64,000 nucleotides of DNA from Actinoplanes auranticolor (GTDB lineage Bacteria > Actinomycetota > Actinomycetes > Mycobacteriales > Micromonosporaceae): positions 1 through 64,000 of the forward strand of contig NZ_BOQL01000071.1 in assembly GCF_018332655.1 (NCBI RefSeq), given 5' to 3'. The stretch's first letter is position 1. Each line of letters opens with the position of its first letter. Shown here in pieces: positions 24,261 through 33,722 of the stretch. The notes under the pieces are model-generated. The model was given only the letters and a program-made list of their open reading frames with translations. It searched no databases and was not told the DNA's origin. The translations under genes were made by a program, and so were the position numbers.

Positions 24261-25928
24261 ATGATGCCCGCCGTGCCAGCACGGGTTGATCTTGTGACAC
24301 CCGCCGAGCCCGACCAGGGCGTACCCAGCACCACCCGGGCCCGGCTCAAGGCCGCCGCGCTCGGCGTGGTCGGGGCCCTGCTCGTGCCGCTGCCCGCGGC
24401 CGCCGCGCCGGCGCCCTGCGAACAAGCCCTGCGGTACGCCGCCCAGTCCGGCGCGCAGCTCATGCGCATCGGCACCCTCGACCTCGGCCCGGCCGGTCGC
24501 GACGACCAGCCGATCAAGAACGTCGGCGTGGGCGACGCCAAATCCGCCCTGGTCGCGCAGTCGCCCATCAACGCGGCCGCGCTGGGCCGGGTGCTCGACG
24601 GCGGCCCGGCGGACAGCACGCTCGGCGAGGTCCTGCAGCAGACCGCGCCACCCACCCACAAGAAGTCCGAGCGCCGCAAGCACGAAGCCACCGAGGCGGG
24701 ACCGTTCCGGCTCGGTGCCAGTGAACTGACCGTGCACGCTCAGTGGGATCCACGGATGGCCTGCGGCAACGTCGCGGGCCCGGCGACCCGGGCCGAGGCG
24801 GAGCTGCGGCGGGCGGGGGTGCTCGACGGCGGGGATGCCGCGCTGGTTCGCGTACCCGGAAAGATCTCGGGCCTGAGCACGACGGCGATGGAGCGGCGCG
24901 GGCCGGCCGCGCGGGCCGTCGCGGCGGCCTCGATCGCCGGCGGCAAGGTCCGGTTGCTGGGCGGGGCGGTCACGGTCGAGATCGTGAAGCCGCCGTCGCT
25001 GCTGGCCACGATGTCCGGGGCGGACGGCGGTGAGGTGCGGTACCAGCCGGCGGTGCTCGAGGTCTCCGGGGAGGGCTTCGAGACGGTACGGCTGGACACG
25101 GCCGGCGACAACGTTGAGCTGCGCCTGGATGAAAACGGCGAACCGGCTCCCGAGCCGGACGGGGTGCCGCGGAACGACGCCGGCCAGGGCGGCGCGGCCG
25201 ACGGTCACGCAACGTTGCACCGGGCGGGCTTCAACGTTGCCGCCCGGCGCGACCCGGACCACAGCAAGGGTGACAAACCGGGCAAGGGGCATGCCGACGA
25301 CAAGCGTGTCCACAAGGGAACCTCGGGCAAGGACGCCGTTCGGGAGCCTGACGCACCCGCCGGCAAGCCGGACGCCAACGGCGGTGCGGCCACCCCGGAT
25401 GTGAGCAAGGACGGTTCCGGGAAGCCGGGCGGTGGCCTCTTCTCGGGGCTGCCGAAGGTCGGCGCTCTCGCCCCGGTTGCGCCGCTTCCGCTGCCGAGCC
25501 TGCCCGGCGTCCCGCCGCTCGCCGGCACCGAGCCGGGCCCCGAGGCCGTGCCGGCGACCGGACCGGGCACGACCGTCGCGATCTCGCTGGGCGACGTGCG
25601 CCAGGCCGTCTCCGGCCACGCCATCGCCGCGAAGGCAACCGCGATGACCATCGCGATCACCAAGGGCCCCGACCGTCAGGCGTACGGGGACAGCGCCCCC
25701 AACCGCAGCGGCGCCGTCCTGGACCTCGACATGGGACTGCTCGAAGTGGCCGCCGTGGCCCCCGAACCCGCGGGCGCAGCGTCCGGCGTGGCCGGTGGCG
25801 ACGCCGGTGGCCTGCCGATCACCGGGCCACGGGTGGACGTGCTGGCGTTGGCCGGCGTGGCCCTGCTGATCGCCGGCGCGGCGGCCCTGATCTTCGGCAT
25901 GCGAGGCCGCCCCGGCCCCCGCCCCTGA
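24261..25928 (+). CDS. Exported Ala/Pro/Gly-rich protein with LPITG-like C-terminal anchor
   Basis: A 555-residue secreted protein. ATG 24261 follows GGGGGAGGA at 7 bases. A signal peptide (AALGVVGALLVPLPAAAAPAP) ends near residue 47. The body includes AATEAGPF and repeated beta-rich segments, a charged low-complexity linker of Lys/Asp/Gly (about residues 330-410) and a Pro-rich part. The C-terminus has LPITG, a hydrophobic helix (VLALAGVALLIAGAAALIF) and a basic tail, the layout of a class E/other sortase substrate. A sortase gene is not in the window. The function is unknown; a role at the cell surface is likely. Confidence 0.85.
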   Translation: MMPAVPARVDLVTPAEPDQGVPSTTRARLKAAALGVVGALLVPLPAAAAPAPCEQALRYAAQSGAQLMRIGTLDLGPAGRDDQPIKNVGVGDAKSALVAQSPINAAALGRVLDGGPADSTLGEVLQQTAPPTHKKSERRKHEATEAGPFRLGASELTVHAQWDPRMACGNVAGPATRAEAELRRAGVLDGGDAALVRVPGKISGLSTTAMERRGPAARAVAAASIAGGKVRLLGGAVTVEIVKPPSLLATMSGADGGEVRYQPAVLEVSGEGFETVRLDTAGDNVELRLDENGEPAPEPDGVPRNDAGQGGAADGHATLHRAGFNVAARRDPDHSKGDKPGKGHADDKRVHKGTSGKDAVREPDAPAGKPDANGGAATPDVSKDGSGKPGGGLFSGLPKVGALAPVAPLPLPSLPGVPPLAGTEPGPEAVPATGPGTTVAISLGDVRQAVSGHAIAAKATAMTIAITKGPDRQAYGDSAPNRSGAVLDLDMGLLEVAAVAPEPAGAASGVAGGDAGGLPITGPRVDVLALAGVALLIAGAAALIFGMRGRPGPRP

Positions 25929-26206
25929 TCACCTGCGCACGGGCGCCTGAGGTGCGGCCGGCCTGCCTTTCGTCCGGGAACACCGGCTCGCTCGGACGGT
26001 CCATGGTCCATCGAGGTGGTACCGGCCGACCGACGGTGTACCTCCATCCCCCCGCAGGTGCTGTTCTGGCGCGACGAGCGGCCGGTTCCCCGTGCCGCAC
26101 GGCGACAAAGGCCGTCCGCGGGCGTTGAGTGGGACGTAGGCCTGCGGGGGGTGCAGGAGACGCGGCGCCGCGCTCGGAACCGGCTATCCGAGCGTGGCGC
26201 CCGTCG

Positions 26207-26824
26207 TCACCGCAGCGCCGCCACCGGCTCGGCGAGGCGGGCCGAGGTGGGCAACAGGTCCGCGCCCGCCTCGTATCCCTCGGCGACCGCTTGCAGGACC
26301 AGCACCGCGACGGCGGCCGCCGCTTCCTGCTGGCGCACCGAAGCCAGGTCCGTTCCGGGCGCCGCCAGGGTCACCGCTTCGGCGGAGACGAGCACCTCGG
26401 CCAGGACTTCGGCCAGCGAGTCGCGGGCCGACCGCATCCAGGTCATCAGCGAGTCGGCCAGGTCCGCCGACGCCTGCAAACTCTCGTCCAGGCTTTCCGG
26501 GCCCCCGCTGAGGTGCACGGCCGCCCGCTGCCGGGCCGCGTCGTACGCCTCGGCAGCAGCCCCGGTCCACTCCCCCGGCTCCGGCAGCGACGCGGCCAGC
26601 ACCGCATAGGCTCGCGCGTCCGCGCGCAGCTCCGGCGCCGCCTCCGCGAGCTCGTCCGGCCGCAGCGCCGCGACCGCCCGCGCCGCGTCGCCCGGGAGCA
26701 GGCGCACCCGGCGCAGCTGGATCCACACCCGGTGCTCCGGCGGCGCGCCGGCCGCCGCCAGGATGTCGTCGACCCGGCGCAGCAGCGGCCCCGCCGTGGC
26801 CAGCAGGCGGTCCAGCCGGTCCAT
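26207..26824 (-). CDS. Hypothetical helical protein of a WXG/YbaB-like cluster
   Basis: A 205-residue, Ala/Glu-rich helical protein starting MDRLDRLLATAGPLLRRVDD. A central segment WTGAAAEAYDAARQR carries a W-x-G motif followed by A-x-A-Y as in WXG100-type helices, suggesting a type VII secretion related fold. The ATG overlaps the stop of the upstream gene (TGATG), so it is translated with it. I recognise no enzyme motif. Confidence 0.75.
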   Translation of the reverse strand: MDRLDRLLATAGPLLRRVDDILAAAGAPPEHRVWIQLRRVRLLPGDAARAVAALRPDELAEAAPELRADARAYAVLAASLPEPGEWTGAAAEAYDAARQRAAVHLSGGPESLDESLQASADLADSLMTWMRSARDSLAEVLAEVLVSAEAVTLAAPGTDLASVRQQEAAAAVAVLVLQAVAEGYEAGADLLPTSARLAEPVAALR

Positions 26825-27120
26825 CACATTCCCCTGCGGATTCGGCGGGCGGCCTCGTCGTCCGTCTCGGTGTAGGCCTTGGCGGTCAGCCGGACGTCGG
26901 CGGCCAGCGTGGTCAGCTGCGCCGCCGCGGCGGCTGCCTCCTGGGAGCGGGCGGCGAGCACCGCGAGCCACCGGTCGTGCAGCTGACGGCCCAGCCGGCC
27001 CGGCGCTCCCTCGTCGTCGGCGCCGAACGCACCCGGCGACGCGGCGTGGGCGGACAGCGACCGGTCCACTGTGATCAGCGCGTCCGCGGCGGACTCCAGG
27101 CGATCGGCCAGCTTCTCCAT
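26824..27120 (-). CDS. Small helical protein, EspC/WXG-like
   Basis: A 98-residue protein with two amphipathic helices (MEKLADRLESAADALITVDRS and QEAAAAAAQLTTLAADVRLTA) joined by a Gly-rich turn, similar in size and build to the EspC-like or WXG100 helper proteins of ESX systems. There is no signal peptide. It is the middle gene of a three-gene coupled set; no ESX ATPase or membrane channel gene is in the window. Confidence 0.75.
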   Translation of the reverse strand: MEKLADRLESAADALITVDRSLSAHAASPGAFGADDEGAPGRLGRQLHDRWLAVLAARSQEAAAAAAQLTTLAADVRLTAKAYTETDDEAARRIRRGM

Positions 27121-27121
27121 C

Positions 27122-27448
27122 TCAGCGGTCCCCCAGCGATCGGAACGCCCCGAACACCTCGTCGTGCAGCTTCTCCCGGGCCCAGCGGGCTGCTTCCGCC
27201 GCGGTGGTCACCACTGCCTGCACCTCCCGGGCCAGCTCGGTCGCCGTGCGATGCTGCAGGCTGCCGCGGATGTGGACGTCGGTGATGTCGCCCGCCGCGG
27301 TGACCAGGACCTCGATCGAGTCGTCCGGCGAGTGCACCGACACCACGTGACCGGCGACCGCCTTGTCGAACTCGGCCCGCAGCACGTCGAGCCGGCGGTA
27401 ACGTTCGATCGCCTCGTCGATCCATGCCTCGTCGATCTCGCGGGGCAT
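27122..27448 (-). CDS. YbaB/EbfC-family protein
   Basis: A 108-residue protein of the YbaB/EbfC fold: a first helix IDEAWIDEAIERYRRLDVL, a central strand-rich part SIEVLVTAAGDITDVHIRG, and a last helix AREVQAVVTTAAEAARWARE. ATG 27448 has an AAGGAG site 7 bases upstream. Classical EbfC binds DNA as a nucleoid protein; in actinobacteria divergent copies sit with WXG100 genes, as here, so a chaperone or nucleoid role cannot be separated. Confidence 0.82.
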   Translation of the reverse strand: MPREIDEAWIDEAIERYRRLDVLRAEFDKAVAGHVVSVHSPDDSIEVLVTAAGDITDVHIRGSLQHRTATELAREVQAVVTTAAEAARWAREKLHDEVFGAFRSLGDR

Positions 27449-27550
27449 CCACAGGCTCCTTACCGGGCGTACCGCCTTGGTTGCTTTACGGCACCGCGAC
27501 CGTACCCGGTTCCCGGACTCTCGCGCACCCCCCGGCACGTCCCTTGTGGA

Positions 27551-28744
27551 TTACCCGCGCCACAGATTGAGCATCATCGCTTCGACGGCGATCTTCGGCT
27601 TGACGTTCTGCTCGATGGCCTCGCGGCAGGCCAGCACGGCCTCCAGCCGGCGCAGCGTGCTCTCCGGCGTCCATTTGCCCGCCGCCGCGGCCGCCTGCTC
27701 GGCCGTGTCCCGGTGCACCACGGCGACCGGCGCCTTCAGGCCCGTGACCAGCACGTCCCGGTAGAAGCCGGCCAGATCCACCAGCGCCCGGTCCAGCGCG
27801 TCCCGCTGCGAACGCGTCGACCGGGACTTCTGCTTCTTCTCCAGCTCCTTGAGCTGCCCGGCAGCGCCCCGCATGGCTCCCGCCGCGCCCCGGCCCGTAC
27901 CGCCGGCACCCAGTGCCTGCTCCAGCGCCGCGCGTTCCGTCGTGTCGTTCTCGGCGAACGCGGTCGCCGCCTCCGCCTCCGCGGCCTCGATCAGCGCGGA
28001 GGCCGCGTCGAAGCAGGCGCCGACACTGGACAACCGGCGGGGCACCGCGAGCACGGCCTCGCGCCGGCCGCGGGCCTCCGGGTCGTTGGCGAGCCGCTTG
28101 GCCCGGCCGACGTGGCCCTGCGCGGCGGCCGCGGCCCAGGCCGCGACGTCCGGCGCGATGCCGTCCCGGCGGACCAGGACCTCGGCCACGGCCTCGGCGG
28201 GCGGCTGCCGCAACGGTACGACCCGGCACCGCGAGCGGATGGTCACCGAGATGTCGTCCGGGTGCGTCGACGGGGTGCAGAGCAGGAAAACGGTACGCGG
28301 GGGAGGCTCCTCGATGGCCTTGAGCAGCGCGTTCCCGGCCGCCTCGGTGAGCCGGTCGGCATCCTCGATCACCACGGCCTGCCACCGCCCGCCGGAGGGG
28401 GCACTGCCGGCCCGCAGCACCAGCGCACGCATCTCGTTGACGCCGATCGACAGTCCCTCAGGCACCACAAAACGCACGTCGGCGTGGGTGGCACCGAGCA
28501 CGGTGTGGCAGCCGTGGCACTCGCCGCAGCCGACGCCGTCCCGCTCACACTGCAGGGCGGCGGCGAGGGCGCGGGCGGCGACCGAACGTCCCGAGCCCGG
28601 CGGGCCGGTGAAGATCCAGGCATGGGTCATGGCGCCGTTCCCGGCGTCGGCGCCACCGCCCACGATCCGGGCGGCGGCCGCGGCGGCCCGGCGCAGCGTC
28701 TCGACTGCCTCGTCCTGCCCGACCAGGTCGGCGAACACACTCAT
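27551..28744 (-). CDS. holB: DNA polymerase III subunit delta'
   Basis: A 397-residue clamp-loader subunit. It starts SVFADLVGQDEAVETLRRA, has a modified P-loop GPPGSGRS, the zinc module CERDGVGCGECHGC, the Walker B region VVIEDADRLTEAAGNALLK and the sensor 1 segment ISVTIRSRCRVVPL. With delta, gamma/tau and beta it loads the sliding clamp during replication. ATG 28744 was chosen over an upstream in-frame extension that would overlap the tmk gene. It lies 19 bases behind tmk, the common actinobacterial tmk-holB order. Confidence 0.95.
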   Translation of the reverse strand: MSVFADLVGQDEAVETLRRAAAAAARIVGGGADAGNGAMTHAWIFTGPPGSGRSVAARALAAALQCERDGVGCGECHGCHTVLGATHADVRFVVPEGLSIGVNEMRALVLRAGSAPSGGRWQAVVIEDADRLTEAAGNALLKAIEEPPPRTVFLLCTPSTHPDDISVTIRSRCRVVPLRQPPAEAVAEVLVRRDGIAPDVAAWAAAAAQGHVGRAKRLANDPEARGRREAVLAVPRRLSSVGACFDAASALIEAAEAEAATAFAENDTTERAALEQALGAGGTGRGAAGAMRGAAGQLKELEKKQKSRSTRSQRDALDRALVDLAGFYRDVLVTGLKAPVAVVHRDTAEQAAAAAGKWTPESTLRRLEAVLACREAIEQNVKPKIAVEAMMLNLWRG

Positions 28745-28763
28745 GGCGTCGATTCTCGCTCGC

Positions 28764-31571
28764 TCACGGCCGGCTGCCCACCCGCGGCCCGTCCGGCGGC
28801 GTCTCGTCATCGGCGGCCCGCGCCCGGTTGCCGGTCAGATCCTCGAGCACCTCGATCGGCGTCTCGTCGTCGTCCGCGTCAGCGGAAGCGGCCGGCTCAT
28901 CGGTGACCGCGGCGAGACCGTCATCCTCAGCGTCGTCGTGAGGCTCAGCGGCATCGTCCGTCCCGGGGACATCGCTGGTGAGCGGCTCATCGGCGAGCTT
29001 CGTGGCAGAGACCGCGCCTGCCGAGTCCGAGGCCGGCCCACCGGCCGGGACCACCATCGTCTCGTCCGACTCGCTGCCGGAAGAGGCCGGTCGCACGACC
29101 ACCGTCTCATCGGAACCACCGGCCGGGATCGCCATCGTGGCGTTCGGGTCGTCGGATGCCGGCCGCGACACCATCACCGTCGCATTCGGGTCATCGGATG
29201 CCGGCCGGGAGACCATCACGGTCGCGTTCGGGTCGTCCGGGGTGGACCGCGGCAGGGCCATCGTCGCGTCCGGGCCGAAAGCGGAGACCACCATCGTGTC
29301 GTCCGGGCCGGTTCCCGGGCGGATCACCATGGTGTCGTCCGGGAACGAGGCCGGGCGGACCACGATCGTCTCGTCCGAGCCGCTCGTCGCCACCGCGCCC
29401 GACCCCGTGCGCATCACCAGCGTCTCGGCCGGCCCCGCGTGCGGCGGGACCACCATCGTGTCGGCCAGGTCCGGCGCGTTCAGGTCCGGTCCCGGGGGTA
29501 CGGCCGTCGACGCCGGGTCCGGGTGGCTGTCGTCGCCCTCGGTGAGCATCGCGTTGAGCCGGGTCGCCACCGCGTTCGCGATCTCCTCCGCCGGGCGGGC
29601 CGCGTCGAGCACCAGGTAGCGCTTCGGGTCCGCGGACGCCAGGTCGAGGAAGGCGTACCGGACGCGTTCGTGGAAGGAGCGGGACTCGCTCTCCAGCCGG
29701 TCGGTGCCGAGGCCGCGCTCGTCGACCCGGCCCAGGCCGACGGTCGGGTCGATGTCGAGCAGGACCACCAGGTCGGGCTTGAGGCCGCCGGTCGCCCACG
29801 ACGACAGCCACGAGATCTCCTGGACCGGCAGCGTGCGGCCGGCCCCCTGGTACGCCAGCGACGAGTCCACGTACCGGTCGCTGATCACCACCGCGCCCCG
29901 GGCCAGGGCCGGGCGGACGACGGTGGCCACGTGATGCGCCCGGTCGGCGGCGTAGAGCAGCGCCTCGGCGCGCGGCGACGGCGCGTCGGCGCCTTCACCG
30001 TTGGACAGCACCAGGCTGCGGATCCGGGCGCCCATGTCGGTCGCGCCGGGCTCGCGGGTCACCACCACGTCGTGGCCGGCCTCGATCAGCGCCTCCGACA
30101 GGCGGGTGACCTGGGTGGACTTGCCCGCGCCCTCGCCGCCCTCGAAGACCACGAAGATGCCGTGCCGGGTGAAGTCCTCGCCCGGTGACAGCGGGCGGCC
30201 GCGGATCGAGCTCCACAGGTCGGCCAGCACCGGTACGCCGCGCTTGTCGTCCATCTGGCGGAACGCGCTGATCCCGGTCCAGACCCCGATGACCCCGGCG
30301 ACCAGGAGCAGGATGCGGGTGGAGGAGATGTCGACCGAGAGGCTGCCGGCCGAGATGGTGCGGGAGCTGCCCAGGCCGACCAGCAGACCGGCCAGCGAGA
30401 TGGCCAGCAGCAGGACGAGCCGGGCGCCGATCTGCACGACGGCGAAGACCCGGCCGCGTACCTCGTCGTTGACCTGGCCACCCAGCAGGGTGACGCCGGC
30501 CAGGAACGCCATGCCGGCGCCGGCGCCCACGAACAGTGCGCCGAACAGAGCCATGGACAGGTGGAACGCCACGGACAGGAAGCCGACCGCGCCGCTGGCG
30601 AGCACGATGCTCATGCCGAACCAGCGGCGTCGGGACAGCTCCTTGACGACCATCGGGCCCAGGCCGATGCCGATCGCCAGGCCGATGAAGAGGGTGGCGA
30701 AGAGCAGGTAGAACGCGGCGTCGCCGGCGCCGAGCGAGGCGGTGAAGAAGCGGGCCGTACCGATGACGATGCCCGCGCCCGCGAACGCGCCGAAGATGCC
30801 GAGCACCAGGCCGCGGACGAAGGGGGTGCCGCCGATGTACTTCCAGCCCTCGACGAACTGCCGGAACATCGAGGTCTGGGCGTTGCGCTCCTGACGTTCG
30901 CGGTGGCCCTCGCTGATCTCCTTGATGCCGAAGAAGACCACCGCGGCCGTGGCGGCCCGGGAGAACGCGTTGATCCAGAGGGCGAGCTGGACCGGCTCCG
31001 CCCAGTCGGGCAGCCCGCCGATCGGGCCGCGGACCACACCGTCGAGCGCGGCCAGGGCCAGCGCCGCCAGGATCGGGGTGATGCCGTACGTGGTGATCAG
31101 CGTCAGCTGGTTGGAGACCTCGAGCCGGCCCTTGGGGATCAGGTTGGGGACCGCGGCCTCCTTGGCCGGGATCCACATCAGGGTGATCGTCTCGCCGATG
31201 AAGGTGGCGATGACCGCCCAGGTGACCGTGACCCCGCCGGAGTCGCTGAACAGGGCGACGACCGGGATCGAGCCGTACACGAAGAAGCGCAGGATGTCGC
31301 AGATGACCATGGTGTAGCGCCGGTCGAACCGGTCGGCCATCACTCCCGCGACCGGCCCCAGCAGCAGTGCCGGAAGCAGCCGGATCGCGATCGTGCTGCT
31401 GAACGCGGTGCCCTGGGCGACGCTGCCGGTGACCTGCTGGGAGGCGAACAGCGCGGTGGCCAGGGTGCCGATCCAGTCGCCGAACGAGGCCACGCTGAGC
31501 ACGAGCCAGAGCCGCCGGAACGGGCGGATCCGCAGGACGGAACGCAGGGCCGCCGCTCCCGACAGATCCAC
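28764..31571 (-). CDS. tmk: Fusion of MFS transporter and thymidylate kinase with repeat tail
   Basis: A 935-residue, three-part protein. Residues 1 to about 440 are an MFS-type membrane domain (about 12 helices, with FGDWIGTLATALFA and ADRFDRRYTMVICD). Residues about 465-680 are dTMP kinase: P-loop FEGGEGAGKST, VTREPGATDMG, and the lid ERGLGTDRLE; it makes dTDP for DNA synthesis. Residues about 700-850 are low complexity with eleven blocks of the form D/E/N-x-T plus three hydrophobics (DDTMVV, DETIVV, NATVMV), then an acidic end. GTG 31571 is the first canonical start, but an ATC at 31616 lies 8 bases behind GGGGAGG and may be the real one. Confidence 0.9.
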   Translation of the reverse strand: MDLSGAAALRSVLRIRPFRRLWLVLSVASFGDWIGTLATALFASQQVTGSVAQGTAFSSTIAIRLLPALLLGPVAGVMADRFDRRYTMVICDILRFFVYGSIPVVALFSDSGGVTVTWAVIATFIGETITLMWIPAKEAAVPNLIPKGRLEVSNQLTLITTYGITPILAALALAALDGVVRGPIGGLPDWAEPVQLALWINAFSRAATAAVVFFGIKEISEGHRERQERNAQTSMFRQFVEGWKYIGGTPFVRGLVLGIFGAFAGAGIVIGTARFFTASLGAGDAAFYLLFATLFIGLAIGIGLGPMVVKELSRRRWFGMSIVLASGAVGFLSVAFHLSMALFGALFVGAGAGMAFLAGVTLLGGQVNDEVRGRVFAVVQIGARLVLLLAISLAGLLVGLGSSRTISAGSLSVDISSTRILLLVAGVIGVWTGISAFRQMDDKRGVPVLADLWSSIRGRPLSPGEDFTRHGIFVVFEGGEGAGKSTQVTRLSEALIEAGHDVVVTREPGATDMGARIRSLVLSNGEGADAPSPRAEALLYAADRAHHVATVVRPALARGAVVISDRYVDSSLAYQGAGRTLPVQEISWLSSWATGGLKPDLVVLLDIDPTVGLGRVDERGLGTDRLESESRSFHERVRYAFLDLASADPKRYLVLDAARPAEEIANAVATRLNAMLTEGDDSHPDPASTAVPPGPDLNAPDLADTMVVPPHAGPAETLVMRTGSGAVATSGSDETIVVRPASFPDDTMVIRPGTGPDDTMVVSAFGPDATMALPRSTPDDPNATVMVSRPASDDPNATVMVSRPASDDPNATMAIPAGGSDETVVVRPASSGSESDETMVVPAGGPASDSAGAVSATKLADEPLTSDVPGTDDAAEPHDDAEDDGLAAVTDEPAASADADDDETPIEVLEDLTGNRARAADDETPPDGPRVGSRP

Positions 31572-31748
31572 CGGAGGGCTGGCCTCCTTGCGTGCCGAGC
31601 TCGTTTCGGTGTCGATGGCCCCTACCTCCCCGTGGTCACTGCTCGAAGCACTCTAACGGGCGTACCCCGCTCATCGTGGCTGCGCCCGTTCGGGTGGCGC
31701 ATTCATGAAGGTGTTTCGCATACGCCCGCGACCGGTTAGGTTGCTGGC

Positions 31749-32954
31749 GTGATCGTCGAACGCACCGCGTTGCAGAAACGACTCGACCGCGCGACCGGCG
31801 GACTGGAGACCCCGCTGGCCGTGGTCGACCTGGCCGCCTTCGACGCGAACGCGGCCGCACTCTCGGTGCGCTCGGCGGGCAAACCGATCCGGGTCGCCAG
31901 CAAGTCGGTCCGCGTACGCGCCCTGCTCGAACGGGTGCTGGCCCGGCCGGGCTGGTCCGGCGTGATGGCGTACACCCTGCCGGAGGCGATCTGGCTGGTA
32001 CGCAGTGGTGTCACGGACGACGTGCTGGTGGCGTACCCCAGCGTCGACCGGACCGCGATCGCCGAGCTGGCCGCGGACCCGCAGCTGGCCGCCGCGATCA
32101 CCGTCATGGTCGACAATCCCGCCCACCTGGACCTGGTCGATGCCGTCGTGGCGCCGGGCCGGCGGCCCGACGTGCGGATCTGCCTGGAGCTCGACGCCTC
32201 CTGGCGGCCCGCCGGGCCGCTGCACATCGGCGTCCGTCGCTCCCCCGTCCATTCCGCCGCCCAGGCCGGTTCGCTGGCCGCCCGCCTGGTCAAGCGGCCG
32301 GGCTTCCGGCTGGTCGCGATGATGTCCTACGAGGCGCACATCGCCGGGCTCGGCGACGCCCCGCCCGGGCAGGCCCTGCGGGCCCGGGCGATCCGGATGA
32401 TGCAGCGCCGGTCGTTGCCGGAGCTGCTGCGCCGGCGGATGGCCGCGGTCCGGGCGGTACGCGAGCACGCCGACCTGGAGTTCGTGAACGGCGGTGGCAC
32501 CGGCAGCATGGCGCTCACCGCCGCCGACCCGTCGGTGACCGAGGTCGCCGCCGGCTCGGGACTGTTCGGCCCCACGCTGTTCGACGGGTACCGCGCCTGG
32601 CAGCCGACCCCGGCGGCGTTCTTCGCGCTGTCGGTGGTCCGCCGGCCGGGACCGCGGATCGCGACCGTGCTCGGCGGCGGCTGGATCGCCTCCGGCCCGG
32701 CCGGACCGTCCCGCCAGCCCACCCCGTGGCTGCCCGAGGGCCTGCGGATGCGCGGTGACGAGGGTGCCGGCGAGGTGCAGACGCCGTTGCTGGGCGCCGC
32801 GGCCGACGACCTGCAGCCGGGCGACCGGGTGTGGTTCCGCCACGCCAAGGCCGGCGAGCTGTGTGAACACGTCAACGAGGTGCACCTCGTCGACGGCGAC
32901 ACGGCTGCGCCGACCCCGACGTACCGGGGAGAGGGGTATGCGTTCCTCGGCTGA
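31749..32954 (+). CDS. Amino acid deaminase/aldolase, alanine-racemase-fold (PLP)
   Basis: A 401-residue PLP enzyme of the D-threonine aldolase/D-serine dehydratase group. The PLP lysine is in IRVASKSVRVRAL near residue 46; LVAMMSYEAHIAGLGD and LEFVNGGGTGSM are family blocks; the C-terminal metal-site region is WFRHAKAGELCEHVNEVHLV with conserved His and Cys. It acts in D-amino-acid or related metabolism; the substrate is unknown. GTG 31749 is exactly 7 bases after TAGGTT (leaderless). It is convergent with the TetR gene. Confidence 0.88.
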   Translation: MIVERTALQKRLDRATGGLETPLAVVDLAAFDANAAALSVRSAGKPIRVASKSVRVRALLERVLARPGWSGVMAYTLPEAIWLVRSGVTDDVLVAYPSVDRTAIAELAADPQLAAAITVMVDNPAHLDLVDAVVAPGRRPDVRICLELDASWRPAGPLHIGVRRSPVHSAAQAGSLAARLVKRPGFRLVAMMSYEAHIAGLGDAPPGQALRARAIRMMQRRSLPELLRRRMAAVRAVREHADLEFVNGGGTGSMALTAADPSVTEVAAGSGLFGPTLFDGYRAWQPTPAAFFALSVVRRPGPRIATVLGGGWIASGPAGPSRQPTPWLPEGLRMRGDEGAGEVQTPLLGAAADDLQPGDRVWFRHAKAGELCEHVNEVHLVDGDTAAPTPTYRGEGYAFLG

Positions 32955-32955
32955 C

Positions 32956-33585
32956 CTACGCGGTGACGTGGCGGTGCAGGTACTCGCGGATCAGCGCCTT
33001 GGCCTCGGTCAGTACGGCCTCGTCGCCGGTCACGTCGCGCCGGAACGCCAGCTTGATCAGCGCGTCCGACGCCTCCACGGCGATGAGCAGGGCGAAACGC
33101 AGCCGCGCCCGGTCCATCAGCTGGAACTGCTCCACCAGCAGCTCGGCCAGCCGGTCGGCGATGACCGCGTTGTTGTCGCGTTCGGCGTCGAGCAGGTGCA
33201 GGTCCACCACGTCGCCGAAGTGGAGCGTCCGGAAGCCCGGCACGCTGCGGTGCATGTGGATGTAGGCGTCTATCGCCGCGTCCACGCCGTCCCACCAGTG
33301 GGCGAACGTCTCGTTGGCGAAGCGTGCCGACAGCGACTGCAGGTACGCGTCCATGTTGCGCATGGCGAGGGCCTGGACGATGGCCCGCTTGTCGGGGAAG
33401 AACTGGTAGACCGAGCCGATGGCGACCTCGGCCCGCTCGGCGAGCAGGGTCGTGGTCAGGCCCTCGTACCCGACCTCGTCCACGAGCTCCGCGCAGGCGT
33501 CGAGCATGCGCTGGACCCGGGCAACGCTTCTGCCCTGCACCGGAACCCGCCGCAGCGGTCCGGTGGTGACGGTTGGTGTCGACAC
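32956..33585 (-). CDS. TetR-family regulator
   Basis: A 209-residue TetR protein: helix-turn-helix in DEVGYEGLTTTLLAERAEVAIGSVYQFF (read as residues 35-65) followed by DKRAIVQAL, and a ligand domain with WWDGVDAAIDAYIHMH. GTG 33585 follows AGGGAG at 8 bases. It is divergent from the lactone-oxidase gene, so that gene or itself is the likely target. Confidence 0.9.
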   Translation of the reverse strand: MSTPTVTTGPLRRVPVQGRSVARVQRMLDACAELVDEVGYEGLTTTLLAERAEVAIGSVYQFFPDKRAIVQALAMRNMDAYLQSLSARFANETFAHWWDGVDAAIDAYIHMHRSVPGFRTLHFGDVVDLHLLDAERDNNAVIADRLAELLVEQFQLMDRARLRFALLIAVEASDALIKLAFRRDVTGDEAVLTEAKALIREYLHRHVTA

Positions 33586-33722
33586 GCGTCGCCACTCCCT
33601 CTCAGCAGTGATAATGGGAACGTTACTCGGATCAACGAGCGAGATGCATCGACGGGACGCCGGGGACACGCGGCATCTCCGGTTTTGTGCGACTGTCCGC
33701 TCGTCGGGAGGACAAAGCCGGA

